DNA of 64,000 bases. Source: Blastomussa wellsi (lineage: Eukaryota; Cnidaria; Anthozoa; Scleractinia; Plerogyridae). Shown piece by piece: positions 37,101-45,330 of the stretch (within the stretch, counting starts at the first letter, position 1; every line of letters starts with the position of its first letter). The DNA lies in NCBI GenBank assembly GCA_947652115.1, contig OX393564.1:24214076-24278075 (forward strand). The letters run 5' to 3'. Both the position numbers and the translations under genes were made by a program. The notes under the pieces were generated by a model, which saw only the letters and a list, made by a program, of their open reading frames with translations, did no database searches and was not told the origin of the DNA.

Positions 37101-40100
37101 TATGTTGGATTACATGACGTAAGGCTGTATAATGCCCACATGTATAATCAACTAAAGGTACTCCTCCCAGCAGTAACAGTTATTAATAATTAAAAGTAAT
37201 GACAAAAACTATAAAATATTAAATAACAATTAAAAATAAGTGATAATGGTGCCGTAATAATAATAATACACTGGAATCAGACTTGCTTAGAACTTGACAA
37301 CATCAATTTCCTGTTTCCAAGTTATGTAATGATTAGCTAGATTTTTAGACTGCGAGCAGTCAAAGCAACACAGGAACTCACAGCAATGCTGTTCGCCAAT
37401 TGACAACAGCACTAACTATTTTTGTGTTCAACCACCAAAAGTAAAATTAGAGCAAAAGAGAGACCACTTAATTTAGCCTACAAGAACAATTAATTTACAC
37501 AGTAATGATAACCTCGTCAGTCTATAATCATGGTATGTGATAACCTGCCTGTGATTGGTTGGTTATGACACCAATAGCATTCTCTTGTGGTACCAAATTT
37601 GGGTCTCCACTGGAAAACCTAATGTATAGAGGAAAATGTTCAGCTTTGTTCTCACATAAAAAACTGTTATCGTAATTAGGGATGATGTAAAAATGGTAGA
37701 CAAGTGGTTGACACTGTTTCATCACTTTTAAACAATTATTAATAATAAAATTTTGCTTTAAATAAACTAGATAACATTATTGTCAATTTTGCTCGTACCT
37801 TTCCTTGAGAGTTCAGTAAAGTCACTGCAAGTTCATCAGCAAACTTCTTGCTGACTTCTTGAGGGGATATCATGTCAAGCTCACCTCCAATCACAGCTAA
37901 TTTAGTCAAATCTGTGAATCTGTAAGGAATAATAGAACAAAAGAAAAATTATAATAATGTACTTTTACCTTATCAGCATGCCAATCAACTGTATCTAAGA
38001 TCATTGCTTTATTATGTGGACTGGGAACTACCAAATTCAAACATTTGATTGGCTGAAATCGATACCGACCATGGCATCTAGACCGGTTTCATTTTGTGGT
38101 AAGAAATTTAAAAAAAATTTGACTTTTTTTTTATGGAAGAGCCAAACAGCTTGACGAAAATACAAGTTAGTGCGACCTGACAAGCAAAAAAATGTCGGTG
38201 AGTTTGCAGTGGCTTCTTTAAGTCATAGAAATTTAAGTTTTCTTGTTGGGCCATAAAAAAACCAAGCTTAGTTGGTACTTCTTTTGATCTGTTCTAAGGT
38301 TTGTAGGAAGAGGGTTTCACACCAGGGTTTATACTTTTATTACTAGTAAATAATTTAGGCCACAACTTTTTTCACAGTTGTTTTTTTACGAGATTCATGA
38401 AAATCAAGTCACTGAATAACGTACCTTGACATGAGTTTGCGGCAAGTATACAGGTTTAACAGAAAGATGTCTCCCTTCTCTGTTGCGCACACAGTAGCTC
38501 CGTCACTACAGGTAACTTTGCTGATTAGAACATCTCTGTCTGCAAGACCACTGACCTAAATTTATTAATTGATTAAAATTAAAAACATTATTATTCTCAT
38601 TTAAAAGAGAGAGAGAGAGAGAGACACCAACATCATTGCCATCATTTACAATTTTAAGATAAATTTTACAGCAAGTGTATATATTTATATACCATTCAAC
38701 AACTTTTATGATTGTGCAGTTCTAAACTTACCGGTAACAATCAAGAGCTGCCTATATACTTCAATATGGCGTACCAATAATAACATTTTATTATATATAT
38801 AGCGACAATTTTAGGTAATAAACCTTGCAGATAGAATTCTCTATCTGCTATATTTTCACATGTGAGAAAAGGGATATGTCCAATCAGCTTCGCGTATAGC
38901 TTTCTTCACATGTGAAAAATATAACCAATCAGCATCAAGAGTAGAACGACCTAACCAATCAGAGCGCGGGAATTCAAATGGTTTCCAAAGAGGTTGTGAA
39001 AACAACACGCTGCAAGTTTGCAAGCTCTCGAAGACAGTTTATGTTTTGGCTACACATTTTGTACTTTTGAGAACTTTATGGAAAGGAAAGCCATCAGAAA
39101 CACGCCAAGCAAAACCTTGAGAACACAGTTGTGATATGGAAATGCTAAAATCATTCTCCAGGCGGAGCGAAGAGAAACTAAATGTCGATAAGGGAAAGCC
39201 AAGAAATGAAAGACTTTCATTGTAGCTTTGATACAACGCAGCCGTGGACGTTCTAAGAAAATTCAAGCACTCTTGGGAACACCAGGGTAAAGTAAATATT
39301 TCACTTTTGAACATGGATTTCGTAATTATTGTTTAATGAACCGACTCCTTGTGTTATCACAACTTTTGTTCAAAAATTCGCCAGTTGATTTAATTGCGCG
39401 CAGTAGTTGATTCACTTATGGCGACGTTTCTCGATGCGATAGCAAAAGCTTTTCTTTTAAAAAGTATGAATACAGTGTGTTTTATACCGCTACCGATAAA
39501 GTTTACGAGTCTACGATAGCTTGTCGCTGCCGCATTTTTCTTTTCTATTTAAAAGAGATCTCGCTTGGAAAGCCATCAGAATGCATTTGCAGCTTTGTCT
39601 TCCTCGTAGCGCTGCATTTAACTCTTTAATTATAGACTAGAAAAATCGCTTTAAGTTTACAATGGTTGAGTACTCGTTATATATAATAAACAAATTACAG
39701 CATAGAAAGTGCTTTGTACAGATTATTATTCACTCGTCGCAAAACTTTGGAAAACTCACTCGTTCGTTTTCCAACTTTTTCAACTTTTACAACTCGTGAA
39801 TAAAAATCCGTACGTCGCACTTTCTATGAAGTAATCTATATATATATGTACCTGACGAGGGAGTGTTTGGTATTTGTCTCCCTTTGGATGACCTATGGCA
39901 AAGAATATTGATTCAATAAATAAAATATGTACATTATACTAAAATAATTATGAATGAACATCCTTGATTATTTATAATTCCCAGGCTGAATAACACCTGA
40001 TTCTGCACAAAATCAATAATTATAAGTTAATGCATTGACTTGTCTGAATACTGAGTTACATGTGACAGTTAATATTTTTTTCCAGCTGCTCTCACTGTTA

Positions 40101-43100
40101 AAAAATCTTACCCAGCTGCCCAGCATTTAATCCACAGGTGTACACTTCATGTCTTGTAAAGAACACTGTGTGGTAACGTCCTGCCGCAGCTCCAACAATA
40201 TCTTTGCTCTTCCACAGTTTTAGCTGCACCTGTGGAATGGAAAACAGGTTATCAGCAATAACAGAACTTTAGAAAGAGATTATAATTAACAAATCAAGCA
40301 TGGTTGTACAACTAGCTTATCACTTCGCAAAATTAGTCTTTCCCGTAAAACCGTGAACACCTGAAATATTTCAGGAATGTTGATTATGTGGTGACCAATC
40401 ACAGCAAAGTTCAGGACACGCGAACAAACCTCAAAACCACAAACTAATTACCGTTGGTGTTTGCGGTTTAGTTTTCTCACACCTGATTGGCTTTTTTCTT
40501 GAAATACAATAACATTCCATATACATTTCTGATGTTCACGGTTTTACGGGAAAGACTGTAATAAGTATTAATTTAAATGTCATGACATGTAAACAATGTG
40601 ACTCAGGCAGAAGGTGCTTGAGAAAAACTAGAATCCTGCTTGCTGTTCAGACAAGCAACTTATTACTTGTCTGGGGCAGTTGCATGTTTACCTTAGTTTT
40701 CAAATTTTATGATTTAGTTGACATGGCTCTTACCCATTGTGCAAGTATAAGAACAAAAAGTTACTTGACCCAGATGACCGGACTGTACTGTATCTAAAAA
40801 AATGTATAATCACCAGTTTGGGCAAGAGACACTGCTTCGGAGGGGGTGAGTGACCAAGCTGATGAGAGTCATTCAAACCAAATGTGTAAACTGATCCTCT
40901 GAAAGACAGATTAAACACATTCAAATAAAAAATGTTGAGTTGAGTTAAAGGTGCTCTCATTATTTTTTTTCAATATATATCAGACATCGTCTTCTTCAGT
41001 CTGGCACATACTTCCTTGTAACATTCCACAACCAAACTTGAGTCTACATTTAGCTTCCACTTTTAATTAATGTATTATTGTGAAATGAATAAATTCCAGC
41101 AAAAAATGTGCATTCTGTACACACACAACACAAAGGCACTTACTCATCTGTGACTACTACTGTATGATCCTCACCAGCAGCAATTGACACACAGTGCACT
41201 TCCTGAAGACCTTTCACTGGTTGTAAAACCTTCAGAAAGTTAATTAATACAATGTGAGCTGCTTTTTGGACTTTCAGGGAGGTACTCTACAGGGGATTGC
41301 TACTTCTGGAACTTTTATTTTAATTACCGGTAATAGTTTTCACATGCATTAACTAGTACACAATTTTGTAAGTCACATACCAGAAGAGTTTCTTCATTTC
41401 CATGTCCCAGTCTGCCACCTCTGCCGTGACCACAAGTAAAAACTTTGCCATCCACGCTCAAAAACACAGAGTGAAACTTACACATCGCAACCTAGTAAGT
41501 AACAATAACCAATTGATAAATATTATTAACAATATAAAATTACAAAATTGAACCCATGTCCTGTCAGGTATGATAACAACTACACCATCAAGAGAAGGCT
41601 CAGATTAATTATTTTTTGAGATTACACTGTATATTGTGGGAGGCGCAGTGACCTAATGGTTAGCACGCTGGACTCTGGATCGAACGGTCTGGGTTCGAGC
41701 CCTGGCCAGGGAACTGTGTTGTGTTCTTGGGAAAGACACTCGCAGTGCCTCTCCTCAAAAACCAACATTTCCAAATTCCAATTCGATCTGGATTATTGTC
41801 AAACGCTTTATCATGAGGCTCTGGCTTGGGTGATCGTGTAAGCACTCTCTGTGTTTGACATTAAATTTGCATCAATTCTAGTACATTTTACATTTTACAT
41901 CAGTTACATGTTGCACACACATGCACCTCTTTGATGGAAACTTTGGGATCTCCTTGGACACTTTCAAGTAGTTCAGGTGCATATCTTGTACTTTCACCTC
42001 TGTGCCCAAGAGTGAAGTTGGTATTGGATCCCCAAGTAAACAGCTCCAGGGGGTGATCTTAAAAAAAGTCAGCAGCAATGGATTCTATTCAGATCAAACG
42101 TCATAGCATTCTTAAAATAATCAGATGTAAGCAGGAGATAAGGCAACATGCACAATGTAAATCAAGGGACTACCTTGCAAGGCTGCAGATAATTTTTTCC
42201 TGTGAAAGGACATGTGGACATTCAAGGGCGTAGCCAAGGTGGGTCCTGTGGGGCCCGTGATCCCCCTTTTTGAGATATTTCTTAAGTAAACAAGTGAAAC
42301 ACAGTGTGGAGGTTGACATGACAAACTGGTGAGCAGAATGGGTGTGACCCACCCTTTGAAAAATCCTAGCTACGCCCATGACATTGTCGTGAGCAGTGAG
42401 GTTGGACAACATATTATAACAGAACTCCTTGCACTGGAAGTCGAAAAAATAGTCTGGACATTCTGCCTGACCACAGTTGGAATTTCATCAGACACTGGCA
42501 AATTTTGTTCAGCCATTTGCAGCCCTTGTATGTTAATGTACCATGTAAATCACCATCTTGTAGGGGGAGCAGGGATAACAGAGTGATGAGAATTTACACC
42601 TCCAACCAATGTGGGAGTACCGGACCTGGTATGATATCTACCTTTCCTGTGGTAGACCCCTTGGAGGACGAAGGTAGGAGGTGGTGGGTCGGTATGGGGC
42701 TTTAAAGCACGCACCTGCTGACAGATGCTTAACACAGTCTTTTGGAAAGTGTCGTCTTCTTCCCTTTAGATTCCCATTCCAGTATCTGCAGGCATCAGTC
42801 AAGCGAATTTCTTTTACAACATCGCCAAATTCTAACTGAAGTTCATCTTCAAGGGATGTTCCATAAGAAGTAACTACTTGAGCTTGGACTAGATTAATGA
42901 AACAAACAGGGTTGATGAGCCAAGTCTCACATTTTGATGGTTTGAAATCAGAGAATAACCAATTGTTATTACACACGGATTAGAGAAGATAAAAGTTATT
43001 GTTGCTTGGTGTGTTCTTCTGGGCCCACAGATCACAGAAAGTAATATGCATGCAATTTTTGACAACAGGTCACAAGTGAACACCAATGCTATTTTATATA

Positions 43101-44805
43101 TGTGTCTGAAAACTTACAAAATTATACACTCAGGTGCTGTTAAATTGTACATAGTAATGTACGGTACTATACAATATTGGGATATGGCTGGCAGCAGGGT
43201 GACTGAAATAATGGTTAGTGTACTGGCCTATGAAGCACACAGTCCCAGTCTAATTTTACATTGTGTTTATAAAAATACCCTTAAAGGCCATTTCCAGTTC
43301 GTACTGCGCAATCTCCGCCTGCAATGTTTATCACGCCTCACACGATGAAATGTAAGGTAAGTCTGCTGTCGGGCCTAGTGGCCCATCAGGCCGGAGCTTA
43401 TCCCCGGTTTCATAGCATGAAGCGACAGAGAGTATTTCTACTCCCCCCTGGATGGGATGCTAGTCCATCGCAGGGTTACCCCCCAGCAGTAAATTCGCCG
43501 GTACCCATTTGTACACCTGGGTGAAGAGAGGCACTGTGAGAGTAAAGTGTCTTGCCCAAGAACACAACGCAGTGCCCCGGCCAGGATTCGAACCCGGACC
43601 GTCCGATCCAGAGTCCAGCGCACTAACCATTAGGCCACTGCGCCTCCCACACACGATGAAATGTAAACAAACCAAAATGAAAATTACGGGGAAAACTTAC
43701 CTTTTTCTTCATTATTAACATTTGATAACCTTGCAAAACAATAATACAGAGTAAACAAACCTCGGTGATATTCCAAACCAATGTTTCAGCTCATTGCGAA
43801 GTCCCAAACAAAACGACCCGCAATGGCAGACTCAAAAACTTCATGTACGCAGTTACCGAAGTGTAACGTATCAACAGATTCAAACCAGAAATGTAAACAA
43901 ATCCCAAGACTGTGCAGTATGGACTGGAAATGACCTTTAACCCCCCCCCCCCCCCCACTATAACAAAGAAAAGATTATTGAACCAAGGTTAGGATAAAAT
44001 TGAAGCATAACGCACATGTACCCACCTCCTGTTGCAATCTGGAATGGTGAGTCCAGTCGAATCAGATCCAGTGGGGAGAGATTTTCCTTGTCTAAACAGC
44101 CAAGATCTGAACCAAGCTTTGAAGAGAGATAAATGTGCAAACAAAATCAGTGTTTCCAGCTTAGCTGTACAAGAACCATGTTTCAGGAGAGAATCTTGTT
44201 CTCATATCCCGGCCTGATCAATCAATAAAATCAATAGTAGTCGATGGCAATCGATAACAATCAATAACAATTAATTGATTGATATCCGAAATTGATGCCA
44301 AAAACTTTGTGTTTTTTAATTGCCATCAATTATCATCACCTGTCATCGATTGTCATTGATTCCCATTGATAACCAATTTCAAATGTTTCCCAAATCGTCG
44401 GTTACAATCTCCACAATCAGGATGGAACATTGCCCTGATTAAAATTAAATCACAAGACATAAATAAAATAAAAAAAGTCGTAACTAAACAATGTACCTGG
44501 ATTAGCTTGACCGTGCAGTCCAAATGTCCGTAAAAGACGCTTCTATGCAAAGCAGTCCAACCCGATTCCAGATCTTTCAATCCCAGATCCACAGATCGAT
44601 CTTTCACCAACCACTCCAAAATGTCGCCTTTGCCGCACGACGCTGCCAAGTGCAAGGCGTTCCTTCCAAACTGATCTGTAACGCGCGCAAAGTTCGAGCA
44701 AATTCGGGGTAAAATTGCGCGAACCTTCGCAGCATTTTCCTTTGTGATCGCAGATATGATCAGTTCTGCGTGCTTCGCAAGGCGACATTTGGGTGTGCAG
44801 TCCAT
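31687..44805 (-). CDS. IBTK: Inhibitor of Bruton tyrosine kinase homologue, 3' end missing
   Basis: Ankyrin/RCC1/BTB adaptor protein. The vertebrate family member binds BTK and acts as a CUL3 substrate adaptor. Exons in order: 44497-44805, 44026-44116, 41927-42057, 41381-41491, 41144-41229, 40814-40898, 40112-40229, 39852-39892, 38425-38555, 37799-37919, 37594-37618, 36987-37028, 35931-36285, 35521-35626, 34939-35423, 34106-34188, 33948-33985, 33406-33505, 32887-32927, 32355-32406, 31687-31804. All borders are AG/GT and every phase agrees, giving about 889 residues. The start is the ATG opening MDCTPKCRLAKHAEL, which aligns with the vertebrate N-terminus. The last exon ends in phase 2 (LMETR), so more exons must follow. 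Human IBTK is about 1350 residues, so roughly the last third is absent. Transcription probably starts in the 525-bp promoter shared with the next gene. Confidence 0.95.
32993..33216 (+). mobile_element. tRNA-derived SINE, 5'-truncated, with expanded G runs
   Basis: Starts within the body at GTGTTCTTGGACAAGACACT and continues to GCGATGGACTAGCATCC and GCCTGATGGGCCTCTAG-like text of the consensus tail. The two short G runs of the consensus have grown to 10 G at 33083-33091 region and about 16 G at 33119-33134. It lies in an IBTK intron, in antisense orientation. Confidence 0.85.
34939..35626 (-). CDS. IBTK: IBTK first BTB domain exons
   Basis: Exons 35521-35626 and 34939-35423, residues about 549-745. 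They encode DIHDVEFI, IKGQRIPAHGFVLASRS and DYSEVIDWLKHLYSGGK, the BTB core (D..F, H..VLA.RS, LYSG). A long polar insert (KGKNGYHSISKTKHDR onward) follows before the second BTB, as in the family. The 485-bp exon is the longest of the gene. Confidence 0.93.
35690..35880. repeat. Degenerate GTGCA/TTCAG pentanucleotide repeat
   Basis: A stretch of irregular 5-bp words (GTGCA, TGCAG, TTCAG, GCACA) runs through the intron between IBTK exons 35521-35626 and 35931-36285. It stops about 50 bp before the exon 35931-36285 donor. Confidence 0.7.
35931..36285 (-). CDS. IBTK: IBTK linker exon between propeller and BTB
   Basis: Encodes DDGEAFICQPNT and then a Ser/Pro-rich segment, then KKKKDAIVEYCLERIPLIHR and GYAVLQVASKDG. 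It matches the region after the RCC1 propeller of IBTK, where human has a DGEGF block and LEKLTFAHRA. Residues about 431-548. Confidence 0.9.
37594..37618 (-). CDS. IBTK: IBTK 25-bp microexon
   Basis: Only 25 bp, encoding VFQWRPKF. The acceptor CTATACATTAG and donor G|GTACCA are visible. Without it the phases of exons 37799-37919 and 36987-37028 do not match. With it they do, and the peptide aligns to the VFCWR block of human IBTK. Confidence 0.85.
38606..38624. repeat. (AG)n microsatellite
   Basis: About nine AG dinucleotides, within an IBTK intron just upstream (minus sense) of exon 38425-38555. Confidence 0.85.
38780..39840. other. Large IBTK intron with dispersed-repeat character
   Basis: Sequence between exons 39852-39892 and 38425-38555. 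It contains repeated CAATCAG/ACATGTGA(A) motifs at 38860-38970, and TA-rich edges near 38795 and 39840. I see an inverted repeat at its right end and no exon. It may be a non-autonomous DNA transposon of about 1 kb, but I cannot define its ends. Confidence 0.35.
39701..39829. mobile_element. Inverted repeat with CATAGAAAGTGC ends
   Basis: The left arm begins CATAGAAAGTGCTTTGTACAG and includes TTATTCACTCG. The right arm is the imperfect complement CGTGAATAAAAATCCGTAC...GCACTTTCTATG. The whole is about 130 bp and could fold into a stem. It is probably a foldback/MITE end. Confidence 0.65.
40112..42057 (-). CDS. IBTK: IBTK RCC1-type propeller exons
   Basis: Exons 41927-42057, 41381-41491, 41144-41229, 40814-40898 and 40112-40229, residues about 134-310. 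RCC1 repeat signatures are ELFTWGSNTNFTLGHRG, VAMCKFHSVFLSVDGKVFTC, GHGRGGRLGHG, AAGEDHTVVVTDE, GSVYTFGLNDSHQLGH, AAAGRYHTVFFTRHEVYTCG. Further propeller exons continue at 39852-39892, 38425-38555 (GATVCATEKGDIFLLN) and 37799-37919. Confidence 0.95.
40335..40557. mobile_element. MITE with 23-24 bp terminal inverted repeats
   Basis: The left end reads AGTCTTTCCCGTAAAACCGT and the right end is its complement, ending ACGGGAAAGACT. The 223-bp interior encodes nothing. It lies in the intron between IBTK exons 40814-40898 and 40112-40229. I could not identify a target-site duplication. Confidence 0.8.
41637..41767 (+). mobile_element. tRNA-derived SINE head, 3'-truncated
   Basis: Contains box A GTGACCTAATGGTTAGCACG, box B GGGTTCGAGCC and the GTGTTCTTGGGAAAGACACT body, then stops. 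It is in an IBTK intron on the strand opposite to the gene. Confidence 0.88.
42226..42377. mobile_element. Short MITE with GGGCGTAGC ends
   Basis: Ends GGGCGTAGCCAAGG and CCTAGCTACGCCC are inverted repeats. The interior has GTGGGTCCTG...GACCCACC. This class of GGCGTAGC-ended elements is common in animal genomes. It sits in IBTK intron 2 near the SH3 exon. Confidence 0.75.
42715..42888 (-). CDS. SH3-domain exon inside IBTK intron 2
   Basis: A 174-bp exon-like unit with an acceptor TTCATTAATCTAG and donor CAG|GTGCGT, entering and leaving in phase 1. It encodes VQAQVVTSYGTSLEDELQL, EFGDVVKEI, YWNGNLKGRRRHFPKDCVKHL. This is an SH3 fold with DELxLxxGD, the binding-site Trp (YWNG), GRRxxFPxxxV. 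The first strand lacks the canonical ALYDY. The closest style is the CD2AP/SH3KBP1 SH3 group (GELNGRRGxFP). The enclosing IBTK intron is also phase 1 and on the same strand, so inclusion would add 58 residues between the ankyrin and RCC1 parts with no frame break. No other exon of an SH3 gene is visible nearby. Whether it is used is unknown. Confidence 0.8.
43356..43649 (-). mobile_element. Full-length tRNA-derived SINE with 17-bp target duplication
   Basis: On the minus strand it runs from GGGAGGCGCAGTGGCCTAAT (box A) and GGGTTCGAATCC (box B), through GTGTTCTTGGGCAAGACACT, to CCTGATGGGCCACTAGGC. Identical 17-bp flanks CACACGATGAAATGTAA are at 43339-43355 and 43650-43666. These are target-site duplications, as expected for LINE-driven insertion. 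It is in IBTK intron 2, in the sense orientation of the gene. Confidence 0.95.
43941..43956. repeat. Poly-C tract (16 C)
   Basis: Uninterrupted C run in IBTK intron 2, about 70 bp beyond the exon 44026-44116 donor. Confidence 0.9.
44026..44805 (-). CDS. IBTK: IBTK first two exons, ankyrin repeats
   Basis: Exon 1 (44497-44805) encodes residues 1-103 with DQFGRNALHLAASCGKGDIL and ESGWTALHRSVFYGHLDC, two ankyrin repeats matching the IBTK N-terminus. Exon 2 (44026-44116) encodes LGSDLGCLDKENLSPLDLIR, the third repeat. Exon 2 ends in phase 1, the phase used by the SH3 exon in the next intron. Confidence 0.95.
44218..44372. repeat. ATCAAT/ATCGAT repeat with inverted arms
   Basis: Many short ATCAATA, TCGATGGCAATCGATAAC and TGTCATCGATTGTCATTGAT words appear first in one sense and then as complement after position 44290. 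The arms could pair into a long hairpin. It lies in IBTK intron 1. Confidence 0.7.
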
Positions 44806-45330
44806 CGTGGTTGGTTTGGTCCTGAAACCATTTTAGCTACAGGTTGCACATTGCAAAAGAATTGGCGAAAAAGTCAAGAAATGCTAAATTGTTTTTATAT
44901 AATTATCGGTCAAAATGCCGCCATTTTGAATCAACACGTAACATGTACGATTTGGTTCGCGGGCTCGTTTGTGAAAAATATGAGACGTCATTTGATTGGT
45001 CACTTTCCAGTGACTTTTAATCTTGACCAATCACAAGCATTGTTAGTTTGTTGATCGTACTTGGAGATTCGTCTGGTTCCTTTTTGACAACATGGAAGAA
45101 GTCAGCAGCGAACTGTTCATTTCATTTTCATAAAAAGTAATTGTCAAAAGATCACGATATGGTTTTACCACTGTGTTCATAATTGTTTAATCTGTACTAC
45201 ACTGAAGCTGCGATCTGTTGAAGTACGACCTGTATGGAATATGGTGAAACATTGTTAGTTTACACACTGCTAGCTGTTTGATCGTTTTGTTGACATATAA
45301 AAGTTTGAACAGCTGAAAGACTGTGAAATC
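44806..45330. promoter_or_regulatory. Head-to-head promoter of IBTK and the coiled-coil gene
   Basis: Only 525 bp separate the two start codons, which point away from each other. The segment holds two inverted CCAAT boxes, ATTGG at 44995-44999 and CCAAT at 45027-45031, and a near-CRE GACGTCA at 44984-44990. Paired CCAAT boxes are usual for NF-Y driven bidirectional promoters. Transcription start sites are not visible. Confidence 0.65.
45296..45303 (+). promoter_or_regulatory. Candidate TATA box of the coiled-coil gene
   Basis: TATAAAAG lies 28 bases before the ATG at 45331. This would give a very short 5' UTR, so it could also be chance, or the real start may be upstream. Confidence 0.35.

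Noticed and set aside
37528..37725. Longer 65-residue minus-strand frame as an IBTK exon
   Set aside because: Only the 25-bp microexon within it (37594-37618) joins in phase with its neighbours.
42170..42412. Short minus-strand frames near HGPHRTHLGYALE
   Set aside because: They are translations of the MITE with GGGCGTAGC ends.
43560..43649. Functional tRNA gene
   Set aside because: Box A and box B are present but the acceptor stem does not close and the sequence continues into the SINE body, so it is only a tRNA-derived promoter.
43438..43718. Open frames over the SINE, with SGLMVSALDSGSDGPG-type text
   Set aside because: These are shadows of the tRNA-derived SINE head and body, seen again in the other SINE copies.
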